Positions 33,641 through 44,740 of a stretch of 64,000 bases of DNA are shown here, piece after piece (position 1 is the first letter of the stretch; each line of letters opens with the position of its first letter). The translations under genes were made by a program, and so were the position numbers. The stretch covers positions 7,731,595 through 7,795,594 of the forward strand of contig OX335644.1 of the NCBI GenBank assembly GCA_946894095.1, in the 5' to 3' direction. Below the pieces are notes generated by a model. That model had not been told where the DNA came from and made no database searches. It saw only the letters and a program-made list of their open reading frames with translations. The DNA is from Incurvaria masculella. Lineage: Eukaryota > Arthropoda > Insecta > Lepidoptera > Incurvariidae.

Positions 33641-35776
33641 GATCGAATCGAACGAAATTCTAAGAAATCCTGTCGATTTAAAAGTTTTTTTTATTTTGAA
33701 CAATCTAGCAAATTTTTCATCAAATACGTAACAAGGGCGGTGTGTTAATTTTCGAAAGCGGAGACTAAAGATATCTTAACAAAAATTATGTTTTCTCAAA
33801 CAGTTTTCTTTTTAATGAACTTCTACGTGCTTTTTTAATAGCGTTCCAAAAACATATTTGCGTTTTTTTTTTAAGAAATACTTTCTTAATAAAATATATT
33901 TTTAAATTTTCTTCAAACTTGTTTTCTTTTATATTTCCAATTAAAATAAACTTTATCATTTTCACGTGTTGCCATACAAGACAGAGTAAATTCATGCACA
34001 GTAATTTCATATCCGAATACTTAAATAATAACACTTATTTAGCGGATATTTAGGAGAGATTAATGAAGAGGAAGGATAAGGAAGAAATAGACTCTTCTGC
34101 TCTTTTTCCTAGGAGGTTCCTGGGCGGGAGCAGAAAGCTACCGGCCTAACATCAGAGCCGACGACTCCAATCAAACAGAACGAAAAAAAATATTTATATA
34201 TATTGCAACTACTTCCTTGTTATCTTTTTCCTGTCTACACGAACATTATTAAGAGTGCTCACTTTTGTTTTGCTTCGTTTCGGCACTATTTGAATAGCCG
34301 AAAATATCGTAATCAGAAATATTAAGTTAGTCCTGCAATGGCGTACCTCGCGCTCCCTCGTCTAGGCTCGGCTCATTGGACAAATTATTAATCATAGCAC
34401 GTAGAATCGTCGTGAAATGTAACGTTCGATACATTAACAGTAGAATATAAGCAAATATTTGTTAGAAAACATTATCGAATGGTTAATTTTAAGAAACTCA
34501 TTTTCTAATATTATTTTTGAGAAAATATAAAAGTATTGTTAAAACTTTAACCTCGGGTAATCTTTACTTCCAAAAAGATTTATTGATGGTATAAAAATGT
34601 GTGCTTAAAATTATCTCCCAACTAAGAACGAAATATCTGTGTTAAAATAGGGGAGTAATGAATAGGTAAATATTTTCAGTAGAATTAATGCAAATTGCAT
34701 CAAATTTAGTAGTGGGCCTTCACATCCGATCCGTGTCTTGTTACTTTTTTACATTGTTTTTTTTATCATATTGTAACATTTATATGTAAAGTTTTGTACA
34801 GTTAAAATTCACTCCAACATATGCATACAATATGCAGCAATTCAAAAAACAAAGAACAGGAGAAAAAATATTCCGCCGCACTTTATTAGTAGTTTCTGCT
34901 GTATATGCTAGGACCGGATTAAATTTACTAACCGACTTTTATTTTACTTAATTGCCTTACACCTGTATGCTGTCCGAGTGTACCTACCTACCTGGTGAAA
35001 AATTAAATCATGGTTATTGAATGACCACTATGCCGGACACTAGCGCATATTAATTTCGGTTAGGCCCCTCTGCCTCTTCATGGAATAAAATAAATGACAT
35101 CAGTAAACACATAAATATGGTAACAAACATGATTTCTTGAGATCAGAAAGCATAGACAGTGTGTGACTTCATAAGGCTATGTAATGAATTTCTTAGTAAC
35201 AAAGCAAATGTTTACACCGGTTTTGGTAACAAACAGGCTTTCTTTAGATCTGAAAGAGTGCAAGATTGGTGGATAACAGATTGTCGGTGGCTATGGGGCC
35301 TCACTGGCAGGTGTGAAGACTTTCTCAGTAAAACCACTGTGCTGTATCTGGGTCATATTGGTGCTCTAAACGAATGTTCCAACACGCGATGTAGCACTTA
35401 GGGCACCTGTGGTGATTACTTATGCTTAAATACTGTATTAAATCGTTTTCTTCAGTGTAAAAGTGAAAACACACCCATTAACTACCCAATAACAACACGT
35501 CTGTATCTTTTCACTTCATGAAAAAAGGAACCAAGAATACGTCCAACTGTTTTTTGATTATGTTTTAAGTTAATTAATTTCTTTTTAAATTCTCTTTTCA
35601 ACCTGAAATTGATGGAAATAAGGTAACTAAAATTAAGTAAGGTATTACAACTAAAATGAATATCAATATTTAAAAGCCTAATGAAATTTGAAGCGGCTGT
35701 CGGGGTGTGGACGGGAGATCATGCGACGTGGGCGTAGTTCAGATTCAACCTTACATTTTTGGTCTGCTCCTTAAAC

Positions 35777-35802
35777 TAATAGGTAATTGTAATTACCTAT
35801 TA
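35777..35802. repeat. Perfect 12 bp hairpin
   Basis: TAATAGGTAATT and AATTACCTATTA are exact inverted copies with a 2 nt spacer. Confidence 0.6.
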
Positions 35803-35977
35803 ATATCACTTTATTACTTATTAATAAAGTACTTAAGAGTGTTGATCATAAGTAATTAAAAGAACCTGCGTTAAAAAACCTACCCATCGCAATACAGGCT
35901 AAGCCTAGTGCGACGGTTAAGAAACGAATTTTAGATCGCTAAGAATTGTAATTAAAGGTGTACTAAGGTGTATCGTA

Positions 35978-36017
35978 ATTGTTTTATTGCTGATTAGGCT
36001 ATCAGCAATAAAACAAT
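35978..36017. repeat. Perfect 17 bp hairpin with 6 nt loop
   Basis: ATTGTTTTATTGCTGAT (35978-35994) and its exact complement (36001-36017) flank TAGGCT. It is too short for a canonical insect pre-miRNA, but is a strong foldback in DNA or RNA. Confidence 0.65.
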
Positions 36018-36849
36018 GGCATTATCATGACAGCGTGTGTGACATTAGCCATCATCATTAAATTACTCTTCCCAATGTTTAATGAGCGAAATAAAAAACA
36101 AACTAAAATGTAATTATATGATCAGATTGTTTTATTGAACCGTATGAATTGAAAGCCCAAAAAAATTCCAACCGAGCGTCGTCGGCGAACTGTTGCTAGT
36201 TGAGAGTCTGGTATATCTAAAATTCCAGTAATTCAATTTTACTTAATATTAAAATTGGCCCCATGTTTCCTTTACGTGTTTTTCGCTATTTCCGATGCCA
36301 TTCTTACTGGCAGACTTCTTTTACGAGTTATTTAAGATTTCGAGCACATGCAATTGCTTGCTTTTTTTAACGCCTTGAAATTTAATGTAATAGGAAACAC
36401 TAATCAAAAGATACAACTGGTTGCCCGAAATGGTTTTCGAAGCCCCCAAAAACTTTAAAAGCCCGTGGGCATCATCGCGCTTGTCTTAGTTGTGAAGCTG
36501 ACGCACTGAATATATCGCGCTATGCATAAAACAATATGGTGGACCTACCTATATAAGTAGTTCTGTCGAAAATGCCGGGAAATTCAAAGTAGCTTACATT
36601 CTCGTAGATTATAATCTATTTTCAGCGATCCTTACTTAATCTTACGAGACAGTACAGACTGATGAGACTGTACTATACCATAAATTAAAATAAATGTATG
36701 CTTCGAAATAACAATATTTTCATATTTATTATATGCTTCAATCGTAACAAAAGCAAACCAAGAAGACAATTACATTTGCTTTTGAATGCTGAAAGCGTAC
36801 TCATCAAAGCCAGCGGTGGATCCAATAATGCTGACGAGTGGACTGCGAA

Positions 36850-36940
36850 CCCGTCCGATAAATCAATCGGATGTGATGGTGAGTGCGCGGCGCCGACACG
36901 GCTCGGATCGTCGTGCCGCCGCCGCCGCCCGTAACGTTGC
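36850..36940. other. Small GC-rich island
   Basis: GTGCGCGGCGCCGACACGGC followed by GCCGCCGCCGCCCG. A GATGGTGAGTG word just upstream would make a good splice donor, but no matching exon can be supported. Confidence 0.25.
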
Positions 36941-37059
36941 TGGTTGGGTAACCATCGCTCTGTGCTGCCACCTTCCCTTTACTATCCTGCTTATCACCCG
37001 ATCAGGCAGGTTCGCAGCCCGAACTTAGTGTCGAACTGTTTGGATCAACCCGCGGGAGG

Positions 37060-37700
37060 CCTCGGTGACTATGACTTCGGACTCATAGTGGTTAGGGGTT
37101 ACCTTCAGGTAGACAATGGCCTAGTCCCAGCAAGCATGTCGCGTCCGGGCATTCACTCCGGCATCAGAGAGCGTAGCTGGCTTTAAGCTGATAAGCGAAC
37201 GGCACGTGGGGCAAATGAGTTTTCCAAGTTAAGCGGGACAGTTTTCGAAATGGACGGCATCTCCGGTGTTTGCCAGGAGACCAAGAAGTTTTACAGATAG
37301 TAGAGGGCCGGCTAATCGGTTGGTTCTTATTTTTTGAACGTCGGCAGTAAACGCGTGCATTTCCGGCATGTTCTCCGTTGTGCGATGGTAGAAAGGGGGC
37401 GGAGGGACAGGTTTATGTAACTCCATGCGAGGATTCTCCATGGTAAAGACGGTAGAACACAGAGAGAGACACTACACCCATTCGGAGTTGGTGTGTCTCT
37501 AAATTCGGGGATACCTTGGAGTGGTCGACAATACGCACGGCACGACGCTGTATCGATTCAGGTGCTTAGCTGAGCCGTTTAAAAATGCGAGCAATACTCC
37601 ACGCCCAAACTCTTGAAAAGGAGCAGATTTTGGTCAGGCATGAAATACTGACGCACTCTGTTTAGAACTTCCAGATTTTTGAGGCGATCGTGCAAAATAT
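37060..37700 (-). pseudogene. LINE reverse transcriptase C-terminal remnant
   Basis: The minus strand carries the post-RT C-terminal region of a Jockey/CR1-type LINE ORF2 in broken frames. NLEVLNRVRQYFMPDQNLLL and LGVEYCSHF come near 37690-37580. An IQRRAV-like region follows near 37550, then FYHRTTENMPEMHAFTADVQ and IRTNRLAGPLL between about 37400 and 37280. Frameshifts and stops separate them. This is an old 5'-truncated copy without catalytic residues. Confidence 0.75.
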
Positions 37701-37729
37701 AAGCTACATTAAAAAAAACTAAAAACAAA

Positions 37730-38209
37730 TTAAGGGCCTGGTACTAGCCAAATCGCAAAGTTAGACGAGGCACCCCAAGTAAACTAACTAAGTCTGACGA
37801 TTATAAGTGTCATCCTTACAATATATGATTCCTTGTCTAGGAATCGAATGATTTTCGTTAATGTATGTTTCCTTTTTCTATACAAAATACATTGCGGAAA
37901 CGGTGTCCATTTCCGAACTTTTTTGACTAAATGTAGAAATCTAAAAGCAAATGGAATTTTTTGTTTATGCATATATGCTGTTTTTGCTTATATCTAGAAA
38001 TCGAATAACTTTCAGATTTCTAATGAGAAAAAACAACTTTTTTTATTTTTATTATTATTTAAATAAATGATGGAATAAAAAAATATTAACAATCCATTAT
38101 CAGTCTGGAGTTCTACTTGGATTTGCTGAAGCGTTTCACTACATATTATTACATTTGTTAAAAAGTGCATTTGTATGGCGCGAGTAGTTGGCTAGTCCTA
38201 GCGCCTTAA
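37730..38209 (-). mobile_element. TTAA-bounded element, about 480 bp, copy 2
   Basis: TTAA at 37730-37733 and 38206-38209. It is the reverse complement of 13335-13813, nearly identical throughout, with the same GGGCCTGGTACTAGCC / GGCGCTAGGACTAGCC inverted ends. The two copies are about 24 kb apart in opposite orientation, so recombination between them would invert the DNA between. Non-autonomous. Confidence 0.8.
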
Positions 38210-39309
38210 GTGAGAAAACTGTGTAAAAATGCAAAAACTAACACCAAATTAGGCCCATACTCTAATAGCAGAGAATGCCATGACTTCATTGTCTGTCTTA
38301 ATCGTGATGGACATGTACATTTTCATTAAGAATGCTGGTATCAACTTGTTTTGGAATATATCTGAAATCACTTCTTACTGCAAAGTTCATTTAAGGCTTG
38401 AGGGCGTGTTAAGAGCCGAGTTCGTTGAGATTGATGAGGACGTAAGTACGACAACATTTAATTCTATTTAAAAATTTCCATAATAAAATTAAGAAACATA
38501 TAGATTCATGGTCTAGCTATAATTTAAAGATAAAACTGTACGTTTGTATTCTCAAATTAGACAAATATTCATAAAATTTCATAAAAAAAGTTTGAACACA
38601 GAAAATGAACATCCGATATTTAGCGTTAAAGGTTTCAAATATTTTATCAGCTTTGATAGTCATGCATCTTTAATTTTTTTGAAATCCCAAAATGAGTGGG
38701 AGTTTTGTTTTTTAAATAATAAAATATGGTTTCACTTTCGCCGTTATGGTACTGAACACAATCAGGTGTTATAATTGAATTTTCGGGTATTATCAATACT
38801 AGATGCCGTACTCCTCTCGGGACGATATTGTTTTAAAAGTACGTTGGGCTCAATTTTAATCTCGATTTTAATACCTTAATATGTTGCATTTCGAATTCAA
38901 ATTACCTACCAGCCAAATTTGTTCATTTATGTATTCTTTAGTTCAGCCTTGAAAACCTAGCAAATGTACCGACACGAAAATTAATTTTAGTATAATAACA
39001 TTATTTGGGGTTAAAACTAGCCCATTTAATTAGATATGTGTTATTATATGTAAATTAAGTTGGTTTTTAGTTGAAACAATAAGTGATGAATGGGAAAAAG
39101 GCCAGCTAAATATCTTTACAGATTTACAGATGGCTCCATAATTGCTTGCTCCTTCGGTTATTATAGAATACCGTTCTTGCTCACCACGTGATTGTTTATT
39201 TTAATAGCCTCTTAAACCTTTTTTGTAATTCAAAAGCGGATTAATGAACCTTGCACAATGTCACTCACACTTCCTAAGCATTGTAATAATGTTAGAATTT
39301 TATTTGCTC
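38210..39309. other. No gene recognised
   Basis: AT-rich spacer. Frames of 63 and 76 codons (38280-38471, 38544-38774) have no motif. Confidence 0.35.
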
Positions 39310-39445
39310 TTAAGGCAGAACAAAAACTAAGGCTAACGAAAAGTAGTACTTTATGCTTTGGATTACTTTGAGATTCCGTCCATATAAAATGTGTCAAAGT
39401 GACGCCACAAAGTAATACTTTTCGTTAGTCTTATTTTCTGCTAAG
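39310..39445. mobile_element. Small TTAA-bordered foldback element
   Basis: Left end TTAAGGCAGAACAAAAACTA then GGCTAACGAAAAGTAGTAC. The reversed right end reads CTTAGCAGAAAATAAGAC then TAACGAAAAGTATTACTTTG. The arms pair over about 40 bp. The right TTAA has decayed to CTAAG. Confidence 0.6.
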
Positions 39446-39469
39446 ACTATTAATTTTAGCAAGGGTCTC

Positions 39470-39622
39470 TTCCACCGAGTACTGATTAGCTTAATCCTCA
39501 AGGCCTTTCTTACCATCTCGAAATCGATACCAGTACAAGATAATCAGCACTTCAGTAATAAAGCCACTTTAAGTGTTGATTAAAATAAATCAACACTTGG
39601 TGATAATCAGGCTAAATCTTAC
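39470..39622 (-). repeat. Short MITE-like repeat, copy 2
   Basis: Reverse complement of 7718-7852. It contains an exact hairpin, AAGTGTTGATT and AATCAACACTT, around 39570-39598. Confidence 0.65.
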
Positions 39623-39796
39623 AAAGTCAGCTACAGACAATGTTATGAAACTTTTTTTTTCATGCCATAAAATCGTTTTGAAAAATTATACCTGAAATAT
39701 GTCGAGGTTTCACTACGAAAATTATTTATAAAATATATTTATTTTACTAAATCTTCATACACTTCTATTAGTTCCCGGGACAAGCGCCATTTTGAC

Positions 39797-40017
39797 AGAT
39801 TATAATGAGGTGATATAGTTCCCAGTCACATTAAGAAATATTTTCCTGCATTTTAAGATACAGTTTTAAATTCAGTTATCAAAAAATTAAAACGTACAGA
39901 CGTAGCTCTCCGTTGGTTTATTGAATGTGCAAAATTTCAGAAAAATATTTCTCAATTTGACTGAGGAAACCGGCACGAGCAATCGTATGGAACTCGATCA
40001 CCTCATTATCCTCTTAA
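39797..40017. mobile_element. TTAA-bounded foldback element T, copy 2, internally deleted
   Basis: The right end (ATTTCAGAAAAATATTTCTC, GAGGAAACCGGCACGAGC, ATTATCCTC then TTAA at 40014-40017) matches the 25760-26108 element. The left end is a worn ATAATGAGGTGATATAGTTC followed by TTAAGAAATATTTTCCTG, so part of the left arm is deleted. It abuts the next element at a shared TTAA. Confidence 0.65.
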
Positions 40018-40383
40018 GGCTGTTCCGACCCATATAAAGTTGTTTGCACACATAACGCAAAAAGTATTGCACTTTAAGCCACGAATTAATAATAAAAGTT
40101 TAATATAGTCATATTACTTGCAGCGAAAACAATTTCACAATTTCAGGATTATTGGTTTAGTTACAATTTATTTAAATACGATTTGTATTTAACAGCGCCA
40201 TCTAACGGTGTAAAACTTCTAATCGGCAATTACAACGAAACCATGAAACCTAAAATTGTGAATATGTTTTCGCTGCAACTACTATGGCTATTTTTAATAT
40301 TTTTGACGAATTCGTGCCTTAAAGTGCAATACTTTTTGCGTTCTGTGTAAAAAAAAACATTGTATGGGTCGGAACATCTTTTA
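40014..40383 (+). mobile_element. TTAA-bounded foldback element U, copy 1
   Basis: Starts TTAAGGCTGTTCCGACCCAT at the TTAA shared with the previous element and ends TGTATGGGTCGGAACATC. The arms are more than 100 bp long and contain ACGCAAAAAGTATTGCAC on the left and its complement on the right, so the whole element can fold back. The right TTAA is mutated. Non-autonomous. Confidence 0.8.
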
Positions 40384-40479
40384 GCAACGCGCACTCCGAT
40401 CCAACTCACTGCTCTATGGCTCAGGCTCCTCTTAAAAAAAAAGTCAGATCATGATTAGGACACAGGCGTCGCCTATGCA

Positions 40480-40640
40480 ACGGAAAGTTCGCTCGCGGCG
40501 AAGTGAACACCCCTCCCGCGCTATTGTGAGACTCCCCTCCCCCGCCGTTCTACGCCGCTGCCGCCATCTTGACAGCTCACTTAGTGCTCACTCCAATTTG
40601 CATGTGGGACAAATCGAGAGTCCCGAATAAATTGATTTCT
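40480..40640. other. GC-rich island with GCCATCTTG and octamer sites
   Basis: GCGCTATTGTGAGACTCCCC type sequence including CCGCCATCTTGAC (GCCATCTTG at 40563-40571, matching the YY1/Pleiohomeotic core) and ATTTGCAT (40596-40603, octamer complement). It lies between two copies of element U. No coding frame; candidate regulatory DNA. Confidence 0.35.
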
Positions 40641-40813
40641 TTGATCGAGTGAGGGGAGCTCGAGAACATTGAACATTTAGCGGGGAAGGGCTCTACAAAC
40701 GACGAAATGCGGGGGATTTGAGCGATAAATTGGAGACGCTACATTTATTTTTCCCTTTTTTTTATTCGACCATGCTTTTAACGACCGCAAACATATTTGT
40801 AAGATTTCGTTTC

Positions 40814-41170
40814 TTAAGGCTGTTCCGACCCATATAAAGATGTTTGCACACATAACGCAAAAAGTATCGCACTTTAAGCCACGAATTCATAATAAAAGTT
40901 TAATATAGTCATATTACTTGCAGCGAAAACAATTTCACAATTTCAGGATTATTGGTTTTGTTACAATTTATTTAAATACGATTTTTATTTAACAGCGCCA
41001 TCTAACGGTGTAAAACTTCTAATCGGCAATTACAACGAAACCATTAAACCTTAAATTGTGAATATGTTTTCGCTGCAAATACTATGGCTATATTTAATAT
41101 TTTTGACGAATAGTGCAATACTTTTTGCGTTATGTGTAAAAAAACATTGTATGGGTCGGAACATCCTTAA
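40814..41170 (+). mobile_element. TTAA-bounded foldback element U, copy 2
   Basis: Same structure and orientation as 40014-40383, with intact TTAA on both sides (40814-40817, 41167-41170) and ends TTAAGGCTGTTCCGACCCAT and, reversed, TTAAGGATGTTCCGACCCAT. It lacks about 15 bp of copy 1 near its right arm. A 63-codon frame across its end is not a gene. Confidence 0.85.
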
Positions 41171-41773
41171 AGGCAATCGACTGACGGGGCGGTATCATTC
41201 GCCTCACGTTCTATTGCATCGGGTTGTAATCATATTTTACACTACATAGTCACTCCATAACCCATCAGTTTCAGTTTCAGTTTCTTTATTTCCTCCATTA
41301 GATGTATATTACACACTCGGATTCGTCATTTTCTTTTTTTTCCTGTCGGTTAGATTACTTCTCGCGAAGAAGAGCCGACAAGAAACTTCGCTCTAAGATC
41401 TCTGGTGATCTCGATCTTCTTCAGCTTCGAAGCGATTTAGGTTACCTGAGACACCATAGATACTGTGTTTTGAGAAATTGCATGTAATTTCGAGTTCAAT
41501 TTTCGGAGCAATGTTGGTTGCTTACATTTTTCCTAGCTAGATATAGCCTTCATTTTTCATGAGCTTCCCGACTCGGTGTTATCACTTTGGATCCTCTAGG
41601 ATAGACGTTTTATAAGAATAACTTAAGCCGACAAGAAATTCGTTGCCCAACTCAAATCGCACGTTGCCAAGTGTTTATAGGTTCTGTTCCAACCATTCTA
41701 TACATGAATAAATTCTTTATTTTGCACAAATACAATCTCAGAGAAAATATACAGCAAAACAACAATAAACTAA
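41171..41773. other. Spacer with LINE tail scars
   Basis: CAGTTT repeats then TTCTTTATTTCC at about 41267-41297, and ATACATGAATAAATTCTTTA at about 41700-41720, look like minus-strand LINE 3' tails. No gene. Confidence 0.4.
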
Positions 41774-42239
41774 AGGTAAGCATCCACAGCCTCGCATCAT
41801 ACGGATCGAACTAATCGTTTCAAACGGATTGTAGTATTCTTTGTATAGAAAGTCATACAAGTGCGTCCTCTTATCCGCATGGTACGGATCGCACGAATCT
41901 ACTCATCCGCAATGCTAACGCCTTAGCTCCGAAAGGCAACTTTTGCGATGCGTGCCGATGACATCATACGTCATACTATTATTGAATATGTCGCGTATCC
42001 AGGTATTATGTTTCCTTTCTTTAGATTGTTCTTCATCTTCCACTAACAAGAAAGCTATTACGACAAATTGTTCTTTTTCGCTTTCCTCCATTATCTCACG
42101 AACACATTCTGCACGTACGCTCACTACAATCATCCGAAAGAAAGTGGTATCGCCAATCAGAAAATCCGCATTGTGAAAAACTAATCAGTTCGATACGATT
42201 CGTCCGATCCTTACGATGCGAGGCTGTGGACGCATACCT
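41774..42239 (-). mobile_element. PIF/Harbinger-like deletion derivative
   Basis: A 466 bp element flanked by TAA (41771-41773 and 42240-42242), the TWA 3 bp duplication typical of PIF/Harbinger. The left end is AGGTAAGCATCCACAGCC then TCGCATCATACGGATCGAAC. The reversed right end is AGGTATGCGTCCACAGCC then TCGCATCGTAAGGATCGGAC. The interior encodes a short transposase-like N-terminus on the minus strand, and the DDE catalytic part is missing. The element could only move with help from a full copy elsewhere. Confidence 0.75.
41915..42133 (-). pseudogene. PIF/Harbinger transposase-like N-terminal fragment
   Basis: A 72-codon frame inside the TAA-flanked element. The middle, EKEQFVVIAFLLVEDEEQ followed by SKERKHNTWIRDIFN, looks like the start of Harbinger transposases, where a run of small hydrophobic and acidic residues is followed by basic residues and a W-(V/I)-(R/H) motif. 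The catalytic domain is absent (full proteins are roughly 350 to 450 residues) and the frame ends soon after. The start at 42133 is only the first available ATG. The assignment rests on this short motif plus the terminal repeats and TAA duplication. Confidence 0.5.
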
Positions 42240-43292
42240 TAAAAGTCATTTCAGTAACAATTGAAACGAGTGAAACATCCGTCGAATTATTATATCTCCA
42301 TGATTCAGTGAACAGCGAAAACCAATGTTAGTGAACATTGGTGAAAATTTAAATGTAAACTTTACATGATAATTACCGTTATACCTCGTATCGGTGCTGG
42401 CCACAGCAAAAGGCTTTACCCAATAATATGATTATCGTAAACGTGGCGGCAACACCACCTCCACTCATCCCGCCCCGCCTCCCCCCCCCCATCCCCGGTC
42501 GCCCCGCACCTGGGGGCGGCGGGGTGGGGTCGCTGCTCCCACACGGGGGTGGCTGTCAAATTTCATACGCTTTAAGCTCGCCGATGGTCATCCGAGCCTG
42601 ATGTACAGTCAGTCAGCGCAGAGTCACAGAAGTTTAAATTCCTACCTTAATTTAATGTGTCAAAGACGTTCCTCGTCGACGCAACAGCAAAATATTACGG
42701 CTTCAAATTTCGGCGTACCTAAGAATTACATTTATTAATCGAATTTAGTTTTTCACATTTTTTTTTCTTCTCTGAAATTGAAATTTGTAGGTTTCTAAAA
42801 ATAATGCTACCAATATTTTATCGGGATTTATAGAAATTATTTGCAGCTATTCAAAACCGACATTGCCTTAACATTAACAATATGCGACCTTATTATCTCA
42901 TCGTAATGAAATAAATAATAAAATAAGACAATCTGAGTGCGATATGTTGTGCATGATGAATAAACAATACAAATAGACAGTTTTTTATTATGATTACTAC
43001 TACGGTGGCAGATCTATCCCACCCTAAACTAGCGTATCTAGGTCGGTAGATAGGCGAGGGCGTGCGATGTTCGATTCCTTGGTATAAAATATGTTAACAT
43101 AACAATACAATTGAAAAGAAACTAAAACTATTTTGGAGTAGGTACCAAATATTGTGCCAATAAAATGCGCGTCAGCCATGTCCGCCATGTTAACGTAGCA
43201 CGCACTACGCGTATACGCCAACGCCATGAAGCTATAGTTGAATTTAGTTTTCAACAAGCACCAATATATAATAATATATTATAATAATATAT
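42240..43292. other. Spacer with one GC-rich island
   Basis: The island at about 42440-42560 has a C run (42481-42490) followed by GGGGGCGGCGGGGTGGGG, a clear G-quadruplex-type motif. The rest is AT-rich. A 77-codon frame at 43024-43257 is unassigned. Confidence 0.35.
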
Positions 43293-43294
43293 TA

Positions 43295-44579
43295 TTAGGT
43301 TGGGGAAAAAGTTTCTTCGCATTTTTTAAGAAAATTCAAAACATTTTTTAATATGGTTTATTTACATTTAACTAAAGTATGTAGGTACCATTTTGTTCGA
43401 TAACTTTTTGCCATCTTGTAGGTAGGGACATGATCCCATTGCTATAGAAATATTGGGACTTCTGATCAATATACCGCGACAAGTGGTTTTGGCAGTCCTC
43501 TCGTGATGTTAACCTGACACTGCCTAAAGAATTCTGAAGAGACCTAAACAGGTGGAAATCTGAAGGTGCAAGGTCAGGACTATACGGCGGATGCATTAAC
43601 ACCTCCCAGCCAAACTCTCTTAGTTTTTGCTGAGTGGCTAAAGATGTGTGAGGTCTAGCGTTATCATGATGAAAAACCACACCCCTTCTGTTGATTAATT
43701 CCGGCCGTTTTCTCTCAACTTCTTGCTTTAATCTCATCAGTTGTTCGCAGTAGAGTTTAGAATCGATGGTCCTGCCTGGTGGTAACAGCTCATAATGAAT
43801 AATGCCCTTCCAATCCCACCACACACACAGCATCACCTTGTTGCGAGTTAACCCGGGTTTCGCCACAGTCTGTGAAGCTTGACCGGCCTTTGACCACGAC
43901 CTTTTTCGCACGTTCTTGTCGTACGTGATCCACTTTTCATCACCAGTTATCAGCTTCTTCAAAAATGGTTCGGTTTCATTACGTCGTAATAAAGAATCAC
44001 AAATGAGTACACGGTTCATTAGGTTTCTTTCAGTGAGCTCGTGAGGTACCCAAATATCGAGCTTTTTTGTGTACCCAGTTTTTTTCAAATGCGCCAATAC
44101 TGTTTTGTGGTCAATTCCTAGTTCTTCAGCTACGTCGTAACTACTGATATGCCGATCTTGCTCCACTTTTTCAAAAATGGCATCCATTTTATCCGTAATA
44201 GGGCGACCAGAGCGACGTGCATCTTTGACATCAAAATTTCCGGATTGAAAACGCTTAAACCAAATTTGTGCTACTCTCACAGATACTGCACTAGGTCCAT
44301 AAACATCGCAAATTTTTTTCGCGGCTTGCGTTGCATTTTTACCTTTTTTGTAGTAAAATTTTAAAATGTATCGAATTTCTTCATTAGATTCACTCATTTT
44401 GACAGTACAAAAAACAAATGAGAATCACACATTTTCCTAATTTGAATTTGGAATTATGTTCTTTAAAATTTAAACTTTCAATGATACCAAAACCAGCCAG
44501 ATACAAATAGTATAGCCAAAGAGATTTTATTACAAGTTCATACATACTATAATGCGAAAAGACTTTTTCCCCGACCTAT
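43295..44579 (-). mobile_element. Apparently complete mariner transposon
   Basis: A 1285 bp element flanked by TA (43293-43294 and 44580-44581). The terminal inverted repeats match at 25 of 29 positions: left TTAGGTTGGGGAAAAAGTTT, reversed right ATAGGTCGGGGAAAAAGTCT, both followed by a (T/C)TTCGCATT-type end. It encodes one uninterrupted transposase on the minus strand. It was inserted in a run of TATTA-type DNA. Size, single intronless gene and TA duplication are all standard for mariner. Confidence 0.93.
43372..44397 (-). CDS. Mariner transposase, full-length open frame
   Basis: A 341-residue DDE transposase that excises its element and reinserts it at TA dinucleotides. It has an N-terminal paired helix-turn-helix DNA-binding region (about residues 1-105) with SGRP at 63-66, the WVPHEL linker motif at 116-121, and the catalytic triad D153 (TGDEKW), D245 (HHDNARPH) and D280 (PYSPDLAPSD). 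The spacing of 34 residues between the second and third aspartates is the diagnostic mariner D,D(34)D. The C-terminus LPTRWQKVIEQNG is family-typical. No stop or frameshift is present and the ATG at 44397 is near the right terminal repeat, as expected. Length agrees with the usual 340-350 residues. Nothing visible rules out activity, but activity is not shown. Confidence 0.93.
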   Translation of the reverse strand: MSESNEEIRYILKFYYKKGKNATQAAKKICDVYGPSAVSVRVAQIWFKRFQSGNFDVKDARRSGRPITDKMDAIFEKVEQDRHISSYDVAEELGIDHKTVLAHLKKTGYTKKLDIWVPHELTERNLMNRVLICDSLLRRNETEPFLKKLITGDEKWITYDKNVRKRSWSKAGQASQTVAKPGLTRNKVMLCVWWDWKGIIHYELLPPGRTIDSKLYCEQLMRLKQEVERKRPELINRRGVVFHHDNARPHTSLATQQKLREFGWEVLMHPPYSPDLAPSDFHLFRSLQNSLGSVRLTSREDCQNHLSRYIDQKSQYFYSNGIMSLPTRWQKVIEQNGTYIL

Positions 44580-44740
44580 TATATACAGCAGCTATAGCAC
44601 AATTTTCATTAATGAATCATCACCCTGAGTTTTATCCCAGAAGTAAAAAAAAGTAGAACATATTTTTTCTTTGATCTTTTTCTTTCTGAGTTTTAAGTCA
44701 AATTAATAATGGAATGATTTGCAGCCATAATATGGCCGCG

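Larger units (their letters stand above)
33641..36849. other. No gene recognised; contains hairpins
   Basis: AT-rich DNA. Two strong hairpins lie at 35777-35802 and 35978-36017 and are listed separately. The 80-codon frame at 35159-35401 is unassigned. Confidence 0.35.

Noticed and set aside
36880..36891. GATGGTGAGTG as a splice donor of a host exon
   Set aside because: No credible coding frame or acceptor pairs with it, and such words occur by chance.
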